A stretch of 64,000 bases of DNA. It comes from Marinomonas spartinae. GTDB taxonomy: Bacteria > Pseudomonadota > Gammaproteobacteria > Pseudomonadales > Marinomonadaceae. Positions within the stretch are counted from its first letter, which is position 1. Each line of letters starts with the position of its first letter. The position numbers were made by a program, and so were the translations under genes. The stretch lies in the NCBI RefSeq assembly GCF_016461715.1, contig NZ_JAEMUI010000010.1, forward strand, positions 62,001 to 126,000, given 5' to 3'. Below the pieces are notes generated by a model. It was not told where the DNA came from and did not search any database. It worked only from the letters and a program-made list of their open reading frames with translations. Positions 49,724 through 60,796 of this stretch are shown here, piece after piece.

Positions 49724-49755
49724 AACCTGCTTGCCTTGGCAAGCAGGTTGTCTTT
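49724..49755 (+). terminator. hairpin between dnaN and recF
   Basis: A perfect 12-bp stem (AACCTGCTTGCC / GGCAAGCAGGTT) with a two-base loop and a T-rich tail (GTCTTTT). It probably reduces transcription from dnaN into recF-gyrB. Confidence 0.7.
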
Positions 49756-49776
49756 TCTTAACGTTAGGTTAGTCCT

Positions 49777-50883
49777 ATGCCGCTGGTTCGTTTGGACATC
49801 TCTCATGTTCGTAACCTCGCGAGTGTGCGTTTTGAGCCCTCTTCTCAAGTGAATATTATTCTCGGTGAGAATGGTAGCGGCAAAACTTCTGTCTTAGAAG
49901 CCATCCATCTACTCTCGTTTGGGCGCTCTTTCCGTAGCCACAAACACAAAACCTACATTCAGCATGAACAAGATTCTTGCCTCGTGTTTGCGCAACTTCA
50001 CAATGAGCATGGCCGCCCTACGCCCATTGGTTTACAGCGCCATCGCGATGGTCAAATCGAGGTGCGTATCCAAGGAGAACGGGCGCAGTCGGTCATCGAA
50101 CTGGCTGAGCGTCTTCCTGTACAGCTGATTAACCCTGATGCTTTTCGATTATTAGAGGGATCTCCTAGTGTTCGACGCCAATTTATTGACTGGGGCGTGT
50201 TCCATTTTGATGTCGGTTTTATTCGTGCGTGGCGAGGTTGGCAAAAAGCATTAAAACAGCGGAATACCTTGCTCAGACGTGGTAAAATCTCACCAAGTTT
50301 ACTGGCGGCTTTCGATCAGGAATTAATCCGTCTTGGTGAGCAAGTTAATGGGGCTCGTAAAGCTTATGTCGAGCGCTTAACTCCATACTTTTTGCAGGTA
50401 TTGTCGGTATTAAATGCCGAGTTGGCCGTGAGTTTGCAGTTCTACCAAGGCTGGGACTCACAAAAGACGCTGCAAATGGCTGTGGAGTCGGGGCGTGAGC
50501 GCGACATTGAGTTGGGGTATACCCACACAGGCCCACAAAGAGCGGATTTACGAGTGAAGAGTGCCAGCGGAGACGCTGTCGATACACTCTCCCGTGGCCA
50601 GCAAAAGCTGGTTGTTTCAGCGTTGAAAATTGCTCAAGGGCAATTGCTGATCGAAATGGGTCGGCCACTGGTGTTTTTAGTGGATGATTTACCCGCAGAG
50701 TTGGATGCCAACCATCGACAGAAATTGTGTCGTTTGTTGGAATCGTTAAACAGTCAAATTTTTATTACCAGTGTCGGACCAGATACCACGGATTTTACGT
50801 GGGCCGACACCACAGACGTTCGTCACTTTTCTATGAATAACGGCGAATTGTCCTTATCGAGCAAAGGTTTTCAGGAGAGTTAA
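49777..50883 (+). CDS. recF: DNA replication and repair protein RecF
   Basis: A 368-residue SMC-like ATPase with Walker A GENGSGKTSVLEAIHLL, an ABC-type signature LSRGQQKLVVSALKIAQ and Walker B VFLVDDLPAELD. It loads RecA at gaps with RecO and RecR. Normal length. Its stop codon is directly followed by the gyrB ATG, so the two are coupled. Confidence 0.97.
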   Translation: MPLVRLDISHVRNLASVRFEPSSQVNIILGENGSGKTSVLEAIHLLSFGRSFRSHKHKTYIQHEQDSCLVFAQLHNEHGRPTPIGLQRHRDGQIEVRIQGERAQSVIELAERLPVQLINPDAFRLLEGSPSVRRQFIDWGVFHFDVGFIRAWRGWQKALKQRNTLLRRGKISPSLLAAFDQELIRLGEQVNGARKAYVERLTPYFLQVLSVLNAELAVSLQFYQGWDSQKTLQMAVESGRERDIELGYTHTGPQRADLRVKSASGDAVDTLSRGQQKLVVSALKIAQGQLLIEMGRPLVFLVDDLPAELDANHRQKLCRLLESLNSQIFITSVGPDTTDFTWADTTDVRHFSMNNGELSLSSKGFQES

Positions 50884-53307
<2,424 letters not shown>

Positions 53308-53329
53308 GGTTTAATCCATTAGTAAAAGC

Positions 53330-53365
53330 AAAGCCCCTGTTTCACGTGAAATTGGGGCTTTTTTT
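53330..53365 (+). terminator. gyrB terminator
   Basis: Stem AAAGCCCC (53330-53337) / GGGGCTTT (53354-53361) followed by T residues. Its loop is the parS-like sequence listed separately. It lies 22 bp after the gyrB stop codon. Confidence 0.9.
53338..53353. promoter_or_regulatory. parS: parS-like ParB-binding site
   Basis: TGTTTCACGTGAAATT matches the 16-bp bacterial parS consensus TGTTTCACGTGAAACA at 14 of 16 positions, including the entire core TTTCACGTGAAA. It is 6.4 kb from the dnaA-side origin, as expected for an origin-proximal parS, and parB is present in the window. No second copy with this core was found. Confidence 0.85.
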
Positions 53366-53419
53366 ATGAATTTTCTCAGTTCTGGTTGTCTTGTAATGGA
53401 TGTATTATTCTAGAAACGG

Positions 53420-53707
53420 TCATGCTTCACTCCATAACTCATCATCAGGCTCTGGAAGGTTTTTCCGTTTATACTCAAGTTTAAGTGTTTCAGGCCATTG
53501 AATATCGAGTGCATCTTTCAATGTGTACGCGCTAACATGGGCGATGACTTGACCTTGCAGGTCAGTTTCCCAAGAATCCCCATTCCATAGAAGAAAGTCA
53601 TAAACGCCTGCTGCTGGCCCTAATTTGAATGCAACAAAATATAAGCCAGGTGTGTCAGGGGTATCAAATTTCCAAGGCAATTCTGTCTTGATGTCATTTC
53701 TCCTCAT
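53420..53707 (-). CDS. hypothetical protein, 95 residues
   Basis: I do not recognise this protein. It is soluble, with an aromatic-rich centre (TPGLYFVAFKLGPAAGVYDFLLWNGDSWETD) and an acidic C-terminus. The W-x-F-D-T-P-x-x-P-G-x-Y opening recalls small DUF551-like phage or island proteins, but this is uncertain. It is a stand-alone minus-strand gene convergent with gyrB. Upstream (53708-53887) there is no other gene. Confidence 0.5.
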   Translation of the reverse strand: MRRNDIKTELPWKFDTPDTPGLYFVAFKLGPAAGVYDFLLWNGDSWETDLQGQVIAHVSAYTLKDALDIQWPETLKLEYKRKNLPEPDDELWSEA

Positions 53708-53887
53708 GCTGCTCTTCTTTAAACATTACGACCGATAAAATACTCATCTAGTTATTATATTCTATTAAAATGAATCTTCTGTGCACTTACGTGAGCATGT
53801 CTTGCTTCCACTCTGGTGTTGCGCGAGTCTTTTAGGGCTGAGCATTCAGTCCGGTCCGTTCAAAGGAAAGATTCAAAGGAGAGTATG

Positions 53888-54664
53888 ATGAAGATTGATT
53901 TTACAGGTAAAACGGCGTTGGTAACGGGGTCGACACAGGGCATTGGCTTTGCTACGGCCAAGCTGTTGCTTGAATCTGGCGCGACGGTGATCGTTAATGG
54001 ACGATCCGAAGAGAAAACCCAGCAAGCGGCGCAGCGCTTGGGTGGAAATACCCGAGGTATTGCGGCGGATCTTGGTTCTAGTGAAGGCTGCCAAGCTCTG
54101 GTCGAAGCTGCGGGTGATGTGGATATTCTGGTCAATAATGCCGGTATTTTTGGGATGAAAGACTTTTTCGAAACCGATGATGAGGTTTGGGACGAATACT
54201 GGCAAGTCAATGTGATGAGCGCTGTGCGTCTTTCCCGTGCGTTTGCTCCTGCTATGATGAAAAAAGGCTGGGGGCGCATCGTGATACTGGCTTCTGAATC
54301 GGCCTTTAATATTCCTTATGACATGATCCATTATGGCGTTACCAAAACCGCCGATGTGTCCTTTGCCCGTGGTTTGGCGAAGCGTCTAGCGGGTACGGGG
54401 GTAACGGTAAACTCTATTTTACCTGGCCCAACCATGTCGGATGGGGTCGAAAACATGTTATCGGGTCCAGCAAAAGAAAGTGGTAAATCCATTGATGAAG
54501 TGGCGGCTGATTTCGTCATGCAAGCTCGCCCCAGTTCGATTATTCAACGCATGGCATCGGTGGAAGAAGTTGCGAATATGATTGTTTATGTGTGTTCTGA
54601 TCTATCGTCTGCCACAACGGGCGCTAGCCTTCGTGTCGATGGTGGGGTGATGGATACGTTATAA
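53888..54664 (+). CDS. short-chain dehydrogenase/reductase (SDR)
   Basis: A 258-residue SDR. The cofactor motif is VTGSTQGIGFATAKLL, then VNNAGIFGM, with active-site Ser in ILASESAFN and Tyr/Lys in YGVTKTAD. After the nucleotide fold, NGRSEEKTQQ suggests NADPH. The start at 53888 (MKIDFTGK) is preferred over 53885 and the longer frame because AGGAG lies about six bases upstream. It is a monocistronic gene; a weak inverted repeat (AAGCCATTC/GAATGGCTT, 54728-54754) follows. Substrate unknown. Confidence 0.86.
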   Translation: MKIDFTGKTALVTGSTQGIGFATAKLLLESGATVIVNGRSEEKTQQAAQRLGGNTRGIAADLGSSEGCQALVEAAGDVDILVNNAGIFGMKDFFETDDEVWDEYWQVNVMSAVRLSRAFAPAMMKKGWGRIVILASESAFNIPYDMIHYGVTKTADVSFARGLAKRLAGTGVTVNSILPGPTMSDGVENMLSGPAKESGKSIDEVAADFVMQARPSSIIQRMASVEEVANMIVYVCSDLSSATTGASLRVDGGVMDTL

Positions 54665-54773
54665 AAGACATTCTGATCTCCTTGCAGTGCATCACTATTT
54701 AAGTCGCTGACATCACACATCATTAATAAGCCATTCTATTGTTTTGAATGGCTTAATTAGATGGTCTGTCTCT

Positions 54774-54909
54774 TCCCAAAGCTATGCTTAGGATAGCCTT
54801 TGGGGAGAGGATAACCATTGTGTTTACTATTAAAGTCATTGGAATCGATTTAGGTAAATCTTCACTTAAAGTATTCCTGAAACTTGAATTAACATGCGTG
54901 TTCCAGTGA
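54774..54909 (+). mobile_element. remnant of the 5' end of an IS110-family transposase gene
   Basis: From a GTG at 54820, with SD GGGGAGAGG upstream, the frame reads VFTIKVIGIDLGKSSLKVF before homology is lost. I-G-I-D-L-G-K-S-S is the usual start of IS110/IS1111 transposases and contains the first Asp of the DEDD catalytic set. The frame ends at 54909, overlapping the 3' end of the tauE-like gene on the other strand. Just before it, CCCAAAG-CTAT...ATAGC-CTTTGGG (54775-54804) forms a hairpin where IS110-group elements encode their bridge RNA. Only about 20 codons are recognisable, so this is a deletion relic. Confidence 0.55.
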
Positions 54910-55693
54910 TAAACAACATCACGGCGAAGGCGCGTTTGAGAGATTGTTGATTCAGCCTAGCGGCGATTTTCGCGCCTACGGGAGCGAATAATATGGTTAA
55001 TGGAATGATGAATACGAAGGCCGGGATGTTAACTAATCGCCAAGTACCTATCGGTGCGTCTGCGGGTGTTTGCCCTATTGCCAGCAAGGTTATAACACCA
55101 GGTAAGGCGATCAGTAAACCAAAGGCAGCGGCGGTGCCGACAGCTTTATGAGCTGAAACATTGCAGCTGGTTAGTAAAGGAACGCCTATGGTTCCCCCAC
55201 CGATGCCAATCATGACGGACAATCCCCCCACCATAAGGGCCATAATCATTTGCCCTATTCTCCCTGGTAAGGATTGAACCAGTGCGGATGATTTAGCTCG
55301 AAAAAGCATGTTTAGACTGATAAAAATGGCGATGATACTGAACATCCAAGTCAAGAAGTCACCAGAAACTCGAGTGGCAACATAACTTCCTACAATGGAG
55401 GCTATTAGTATGAATCCGCCCCAGAATTTTAATAATGCGACATCAACATTGCCTTTTTTATGATGCGATCGAATGGACGAAATGGCCGTTGGAACAATGG
55501 TTGCCAGACTGGTTGCGGTTGCTATCGCCATGGCGGAGTTGGGGCTGACGCCAAAGTGTTGTAATAAAAAATACAATACGGGCACAATGACAATTCCGCC
55601 GCCCACACCAAATAAGCCCGCTAAAATTCCCGCTAGCACCCCAGTAGCCATAAGAGCTAGACCTATAGGCCATATCGCCATAAGTTGATCCAT
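54866..55693 (-). CDS. sulfite exporter TauE/SafE family (TSUP) permease
   Basis: A 275-residue membrane protein with about eight helices. The paired motifs GVLAGILAGLFGVGGGIVIVPVL and GGLSVMIGIGGGTIGVPLL are the two internal repeats of TSUP proteins. Family members move sulfite, sulfoacetate or other organic anions. It is the last gene of a cluster running leftward from the ABC genes and gamma-glutamyltransferase (56 bp spacing), so export of a sulfur-containing degradation product is a plausible role. Its C-terminal codons overlap the IS110 relic. Confidence 0.85.
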   Translation of the reverse strand: MDQLMAIWPIGLALMATGVLAGILAGLFGVGGGIVIVPVLYFLLQHFGVSPNSAMAIATATSLATIVPTAISSIRSHHKKGNVDVALLKFWGGFILIASIVGSYVATRVSGDFLTWMFSIIAIFISLNMLFRAKSSALVQSLPGRIGQMIMALMVGGLSVMIGIGGGTIGVPLLTSCNVSAHKAVGTAAAFGLLIALPGVITLLAIGQTPADAPIGTWRLVNIPAFVFIIPLTILFAPVGAKIAARLNQQSLKRAFAVMLFITGTRMLIQVSGIL

Positions 55694-55749
55694 TTTGATT
55701 TCCTATTTCTTATATTGTTCAAATATACGTTTTATTGAATTTGATGACC

Positions 55750-57342
55750 TTAAAGGCCGAGAGCGCAACCATCCTTACGCGGTTCGGAACCACCGAGTAA
55801 GGTGCCTTTCTCCCAGTCAATAAAGATGGCCTGAGCACCACCGATAGGTGTTTCTGCTGGTACTATATGAAAGCCTCTTCGCTCCAGTTCATGAGTAACC
55901 TCTGCGGGTAAAGTGTGTTCGGCTTCGACATCTGTTGAGCCAGAAACAGGCATGACTCTTGGTAAGTTGATCGCTTCTTGTATGTCCATTTTACAGTCCA
56001 ATATCTTAGACAATAAGTGTGCATGCCCCATGGCTTGGTAATATCCCCCCATGACACCAAAAGGCATGACGGCTTTGCCATCTTTGACTAACATGCCGGG
56101 AATTATGGTGTGCAGTGGTCGCTTATTGGGGGCAAGGCAATTTGGATGTGTTGGGTCAACAGAAAAGCTTTCACCACGATTATGAAATAAGACACCAGAT
56201 TTCGGCGCGACAAACCCAGTACCAAAACTGTCAAATACCGAGTTAATAAAGCTCACACAGTTGCGGTCTTTATCAACAATAGAAATATAGACTGTATCCC
56301 TATGAACTGGGCTGGCAAACTCAGGTAAGTCTTGAATAGCATGCTCAAGATTGATCTTAGCGGCAAGCTCGTCGGCTAACTCGTCTGACAAAAGGTAATC
56401 TGTGGGCACTTTGGCAACGTTAGGATCGGCCAATAATGCGTCGCGAGCCGCATAAGCGAGCCTTGTGGCTTCAATTTCTCGGTGTAGCCTATTTGCAGAT
56501 AATGCATCTTCTGTATCTTTAAATCGCGCTAAAATATTTAAAATCATCAAGGCAATGATGCCTTGTCCATTGGGCGGGCATTCGAAAACATCGTGATCTA
56601 AAAAGCGAGTTTTTATTGGCGTAACGTACTCTCCTCGAGCGTTGGCAAAGTCCTCTAGAGTATGAGATCCGCCGATGCTTTGTAAGTATTCCACCATGTC
56701 CTCTGCAACTGGGCCGTTGTAAAAGCCTTCTCTGCCCTGCTCTGCAATTTGTCTTAAGGTTGCGCCTAACTCTGGTTGCTTGTGTATTTCCCCTACTTTT
56801 GGTGCATGCCCTTTGGGAAGAAAGATTCGTTTTGCCGTGTCGTTTCTAGAGAGCAAGGGTTCTTCTAATGCCCAGTCATTGTGGACTCTAGGTGCAATGG
56901 CATAACCGTTTTCAGCCAGTTTGATGGCAGGAGCAAGTAAGTCTTTAAAAGGCAACTTACCATGGTCTTTATGTAACTGAGTCCAAGCGTCAATTGCACC
57001 AGGAATGGTAATGGCCCAATGGGACTGGCGTTCTACTTTACTGTCAGGGCCTTGTTGAAATTCTTTAAAATCCAAACCAGCAGGTGTTTTACCCGAGCCG
57101 TTATAGGCCAGAATATTGTCACTGCCTCTTAAAGAGAGTAAAGCGAAACAGTCGCCTCCTATTCCAGTTGAACAAGGCTCGACAACGCATTGTGCTGCGC
57201 AAGCGGCGATCGCTGCGTCAATAGCATTTCCTCCAGCGTTTAATATTTGTATAGCAATGAGCGTGGCTGTGGGGTGAGAGGTTGCAGCCATAGCTTGAGT
57301 GGTAACAATCGTTGAACGAGTTGGGCTCTCAAAATTTCTCAT
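55750..57342 (-). CDS. gamma-glutamyltransferase-family protein
   Basis: A 530-residue Ntn-hydrolase of the GGT/YwrD type. The conserved opening ATSHPTATLIAIQILNAGGNAIDAAIA is followed by STGIGGDCFALL. The autoprocessing site with the nucleophilic Thr is in HRDTVYISIVDKDRN, where the chain would split into two subunits. No Sec signal peptide is evident, so it is probably cytoplasmic, unlike E. coli Ggt. It could cleave glutathione or other gamma-glutamyl compounds. It follows the second permease by 58 bp, suggesting that the imported compound is its substrate. Confidence 0.88.
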   Translation of the reverse strand: MRNFESPTRSTIVTTQAMAATSHPTATLIAIQILNAGGNAIDAAIAACAAQCVVEPCSTGIGGDCFALLSLRGSDNILAYNGSGKTPAGLDFKEFQQGPDSKVERQSHWAITIPGAIDAWTQLHKDHGKLPFKDLLAPAIKLAENGYAIAPRVHNDWALEEPLLSRNDTAKRIFLPKGHAPKVGEIHKQPELGATLRQIAEQGREGFYNGPVAEDMVEYLQSIGGSHTLEDFANARGEYVTPIKTRFLDHDVFECPPNGQGIIALMILNILARFKDTEDALSANRLHREIEATRLAYAARDALLADPNVAKVPTDYLLSDELADELAAKINLEHAIQDLPEFASPVHRDTVYISIVDKDRNCVSFINSVFDSFGTGFVAPKSGVLFHNRGESFSVDPTHPNCLAPNKRPLHTIIPGMLVKDGKAVMPFGVMGGYYQAMGHAHLLSKILDCKMDIQEAINLPRVMPVSGSTDVEAEHTLPAEVTHELERRGFHIVPAETPIGGAQAIFIDWEKGTLLGGSEPRKDGCALGL

Positions 57343-57400
57343 AATAAGTGTCTTTCATCATGTTAAAGAATCATTGTGATAACGGTGATTGATGATCTGG

Positions 57401-58096
57401 TTAAGTTCGTTTTCGTAAATAAGGTGGCGATAATCGATGCTCCAAAGCGGCGAGTCCGCGAATGATTAAAAAATTGATGGTTAGATAAATAGCACCTGCA
57501 CAGACGAAAACCTCAATTGCTCGATAGGTTTCAGAAATTAAGCCATGGGCAATACCAGTGACTTCCATCAAGGTGACTACGGATGCGAGGGATGTGCCTT
57601 TTACCATCAGAATAATTTCGTTGCCGTAGCTAGGAATCGCCTGTCGTAAGGCTATAGGAAGAACGACAAGACGCATGGTTAAGTAATAAGATAAGCCCGA
57701 GGCGCGCGCCGCTTCGACTAATCCTTTCGGAACAGATTTAATTGCTCCGCGAAGAATTTCACTACCATAGGCGGCCGTGTTTAGGCTTAATGCCAGAATG
57801 GCACACCAATAAGGCTCACGGAAAAAACCCCATAAGCCAACAAACTGCAGATCTTTACGAAACTGACCTAAGCCATAATAGATAAGGAAAATTTGCAGTA
57901 ATAACGGCGTTCCACGAAAAATAGCGACAAAGGTGCGGATTGGCAGAGTCACTAGACGTTGTTTAGTTTGTAGGAGCAGCGCCAAAGTTAGTGCCAAAAT
58001 AAAACCTAAACTGACTGAAATTGCTGTTAGCTGCAAGGTCATTGGCAGTCCGGACAAGAGCTTGGGAATAATGATGAGATAAAATGAAAAATCCAT
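57401..58096 (-). CDS. amino-acid ABC transporter permease (HisM-like)
   Basis: A 231-residue permease with four to five helices; the EAA-type loop is AARASGLSYYLTMRLVVLPIALRQAIPSYGNEII. It pairs with the neighbouring permease 13 bp upstream to form the membrane part of a polar amino-acid importer. No ATPase gene is found in this window's cluster, so the partner is encoded elsewhere or shared. Confidence 0.9.
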   Translation of the reverse strand: MDFSFYLIIIPKLLSGLPMTLQLTAISVSLGFILALTLALLLQTKQRLVTLPIRTFVAIFRGTPLLLQIFLIYYGLGQFRKDLQFVGLWGFFREPYWCAILALSLNTAAYGSEILRGAIKSVPKGLVEAARASGLSYYLTMRLVVLPIALRQAIPSYGNEIILMVKGTSLASVVTLMEVTGIAHGLISETYRAIEVFVCAGAIYLTINFLIIRGLAALEHRLSPPYLRKRT

Positions 58097-58109
58097 ATGA
58101 TTGTCCTAT

Positions 58110-58811
58110 TCAATAAGAAGAGGTTCGATTTTCTACGTATTTAAAAAAGAACCCCGTCAGGACGGTTATTACCAGATAGAGGCAAGCCGCTGCGGTATAA
58201 AAGATAAACGGCTCTCGGGTTGAGCCAGCGCCAATCTGCGCTTGTCGCATTAGCTCGACTAAGCCAATCACTGAAATTAACGCTGAGTCTTTGAGAATTA
58301 ATTGCCAAACATTGGAAACCCCGGGTAAGGCTAAGCGCATTATCTGCGGCATTATGACAAATCGCAGTGTTGGCCACTTTGGCAAGCCTAGGGCTTGCGC
58401 GGCTTCCAATTGGCCTTTATCTAGGGCTAAGTAAGCGCCACGAAAAATTTCCGCTAGATAAGCTCCTGAGATAATGGCTAACGCCAACATGCCTGTGGCA
58501 AAGGTCGGTAAACCGATAAAGCCATCCCAACCTAATAATTTACCTGTTGATGTCAGTAACATACTGCCGCCGTAATAAAGCAAGTAGATGGTGAGAAGAT
58601 CTGGAATACCTCGGAATAAAGTGCAGTAGCTGCGACCAAAGAGATTTAAAATTCGATACTTCCCAACACGAAATGTTGCAATGACACCACCAAATAGGAT
58701 GCCAACTGAGAAGCTAGAAAAGGAAAGAAGAAGCGTGACTAAGGTGGCAGCCAATAGAGATTTCCCCCAGCCTCCGTCTCCAAAGCCAAGAAGATGTAAT
58801 ACATCAATCAT
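58110..58811 (-). CDS. amino-acid ABC transporter permease (HisQ-like)
   Basis: A 233-residue permease of the HisQ type with five helices. The EAA loop is EAAQALGLPKWPTLRFVIMPQIMRLALPGVSN. The signature opening SLLAATLVTLLLSFSSFSVGI is typical. It is separated from the binding-protein gene by 166 bp containing a stable inverted repeat (58914-58945). Confidence 0.9.
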   Translation of the reverse strand: MIDVLHLLGFGDGGWGKSLLAATLVTLLLSFSSFSVGILFGGVIATFRVGKYRILNLFGRSYCTLFRGIPDLLTIYLLYYGGSMLLTSTGKLLGWDGFIGLPTFATGMLALAIISGAYLAEIFRGAYLALDKGQLEAAQALGLPKWPTLRFVIMPQIMRLALPGVSNVWQLILKDSALISVIGLVELMRQAQIGAGSTREPFIFYTAAACLYLVITVLTGFFFKYVENRTSSY

Positions 58812-58913
58812 ATTACGAGCCTTTCTGAAATTTGATAAATAGGCTTCGAGATGAAGCGCTATAGCGGATGACTAAAAATGACACTAGCGGCATTGTTGCA
58901 GTTTTTGTAATAA

Positions 58914-58945
58914 TCTCTTCCAAAGATAATTTGCTTTGGAAGAGA
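58914..58945. repeat. hairpin between the binding-protein and permease genes
   Basis: TCTCTTCCAAAG and CTTTGGAAGAGA form a perfect 12-bp stem with an eight-base loop. There is no T-run on the transcribed strand. Such hairpins often protect the binding-protein mRNA and give it higher expression than the permeases. Confidence 0.65.
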
Positions 58946-58977
58946 AAGAGCAATGATTTCACCGCTATGTGCGTGAT

Positions 58978-59814
58978 TTAGCTGCCAGGTGTAATGTCTA
59001 CTCCCATCCATTTTTCAGAAAGTTGTTTAATTGTTCCGTCAGCAATTGCAGATTGAATGGCGCTGTTTAGTTTCTCTCGAAGTTTGTCGTCATCTTTACG
59101 AACTCCTGCTCCGACACCTCGGCCAAATATACCGCCATAAAAACCGGGACCTGCAATCATAAAGTCCTGGAAACCATCATTTTTTAACGTTGCCGCTAGT
59201 ACGGTGCGTTGTCCATAAATGGCGTCCACACGACCTGCTTCTAGATCAAGATCTCGCTGTTCAGTAGTTTTGTAGGTACGGATTTTAATATCATCGCCGA
59301 AGTATTTTTTTAGAAATTCATATAGCGTAGTGGAGGCTTGTACACCGACAGTTTTTCCTTTGAGCAAAGGACGTAATTTTTCTATTGCCGCTTGGGCTTT
59401 TTCTGTGTCGTTTAAAGAAACTTTCTCTGAATCGGTTGATTTCGCTAACTCACTGTCTTTTTCAACGGCAAAGCTTGAAGGATCAATTGCATAGGGCTGG
59501 CTAAAGCTCATCACTTCCAGTCGTTTGTCGGTGATGAACATGCCTGCCATGATGACATCGAATTTACCCGCCTTAAGTGCTGGAATCATACCACTCCAGT
59601 CCTGGGCAATAATCGTGCAATCCATCGCCATTTTTTTACACAGCACCTTGGCTAAATCTACTTCGAAGCCTGCCAATTGACCGTCTGATGTGGTGAAGTT
59701 CCAAGGAGGGTAAGCGCCCTCGGTAGCAATAGTAATGGAGTTTGATGCTGCATGAGCACCTTGATAAACACTTAAAGCGAGTAGTGTCGCGATCAGGTTA
59801 AACGTTTTTTTCAT
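58978..59814 (-). CDS. amino-acid ABC transporter periplasmic binding protein
   Basis: A 278-residue family-3 binding protein. It has a signal peptide (residues 1-22, ending AHA). The mature start SITIATEGAYPPWNFTTSDGQLAGFEVDLA and the motif GKFDVIMAGMFITDKRLEVMSFSQPY are typical of lysine/arginine/ornithine- and histidine-type proteins. The ligand is unknown; since a gamma-glutamyltransferase follows, a gamma-glutamyl amino acid or peptide is a possibility. It is transcribed from the 88-bp space after the GntR gene, with AGGAG-type SD. Confidence 0.9.
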   Translation of the reverse strand: MKKTFNLIATLLALSVYQGAHAASNSITIATEGAYPPWNFTTSDGQLAGFEVDLAKVLCKKMAMDCTIIAQDWSGMIPALKAGKFDVIMAGMFITDKRLEVMSFSQPYAIDPSSFAVEKDSELAKSTDSEKVSLNDTEKAQAAIEKLRPLLKGKTVGVQASTTLYEFLKKYFGDDIKIRTYKTTEQRDLDLEAGRVDAIYGQRTVLAATLKNDGFQDFMIAGPGFYGGIFGRGVGAGVRKDDDKLREKLNSAIQSAIADGTIKQLSEKWMGVDITPGS

Positions 59815-59902
59815 AACTTGAGTTCCTTTTGTTCCTAGCTGTTTTTTACAGTCTTTTAGGAGATTAATACTGCGGAGTTATTCGTCAGTATCGAGAATCA
59901 AT

Positions 59903-60577
59903 CTACGCCGAAGGGCGAGGATTGGGGGTTGCATACTCGGCCAGCAAAGGGGCTGTTTCGAGTATGTGTTCTTTAATAACGTTTTCAGCCAAATTAACAT
60001 CGCCAGATTTGAAGGCGTTGATTAGCTCTTGATGTTCTTGTCGTGAACTGATGGGTTTTTCGATTGAATCAAACCAAATGCGCATATAGGGTTCGATAAT
60101 GATGTGCTGTGCCGCAATTTGCCGGATAAGTTTTGGTCGGCCTGATAGACGCACTATGTAATTGTGAAACTCTTGATGTTGAACGACCCAATCAGTGCCG
60201 CTTTTTGATCCGGCAAACTCCATTCTGTCGAGCAAAAATTCTAATTCGGTAATCACATCTTGATCTATGCGCGGCATTGCCAATCGAATGGCTAATCCTT
60301 CCAGTACCGAACGGATTTCAAAGTTTTCGTAGAGTTCATCAAGTGTCAGTCCGGCCACAATACAGCTGCGATTGGATCGCAAAATGACCAAACCATCTCC
60401 CGCTAAGCGTCTTAAAGCTTCTCTTACTGGCATCCGGCTGACACCTATTTGAGTGGCGATATCATCCGCGATCAATCTGGAGTTGGGCGGGTAATGTCCC
60501 ATCCGCAACTTATTTTGAATGTAGCGATAAGCTTCTTCTTCTGCTGTTGCAGCTTGAGTTGTAAATAGCATGCTCAC
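59903..60577 (-). CDS. GntR-family regulator, FadR (FCD) subfamily
   Basis: A 224-residue regulator. The N-terminal winged helix contains IADDIATQIGVSRMPVREALRRLAGDGLV, and the C-terminal all-helical FCD domain (about 85-215) has the metal-binding histidine and asparagine/aspartate style (QHEFHNYI-like segment, EPYMRIWF, RQEHQELINA). It probably represses the ABC-GGT-TauE cluster, which follows in the same direction. A perfect inverted repeat just upstream (60600-60617) is the likely autoregulatory operator. Start may be GTG (60577) or the ATG two codons later. Confidence 0.87.
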   Translation of the reverse strand: MSMLFTTQAATAEEEAYRYIQNKLRMGHYPPNSRLIADDIATQIGVSRMPVREALRRLAGDGLVILRSNRSCIVAGLTLDELYENFEIRSVLEGLAIRLAMPRIDQDVITELEFLLDRMEFAGSKSGTDWVVQHQEFHNYIVRLSGRPKLIRQIAAQHIIIEPYMRIWFDSIEKPISSRQEHQELINAFKSGDVNLAENVIKEHILETAPLLAEYATPNPRPSA

Positions 60578-60599
60578 GATTTTCCTATCATTTTATAAA

Positions 60600-60617
60600 T
60601 TGGATACATTTATCCAA
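60600..60617. promoter_or_regulatory. inverted-repeat operator upstream of the GntR gene
   Basis: TTGGATA-CATT-TATCCAA has perfect 7-bp arms and lies 23 bp before the GntR start. Position and symmetry suit a GntR/FCD operator. No identical site was seen before the binding-protein gene. Confidence 0.55.
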
Positions 60618-60796
60618 TAATACACAAATATAATATTTGGCAAGCTTTATTTTTGTATCCCCCCTTTGGGTAGGTATTAGAAAATGTAGGAAAAATCCAA
60701 TTTCAGATGGCTAATCAATTGATTTATATTGAGAAAAATATTAAGAAGAAGGGAATATGAAAGGTGTCTTCCAAGAAATTTTTTAAATAGCGTGTA

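Noticed and set aside
53816..53887. Longer N-terminus for the SDR at 53888
   Set aside because: The SD AGGAG lies inside this stretch and the extra residues do not match SDR openings.
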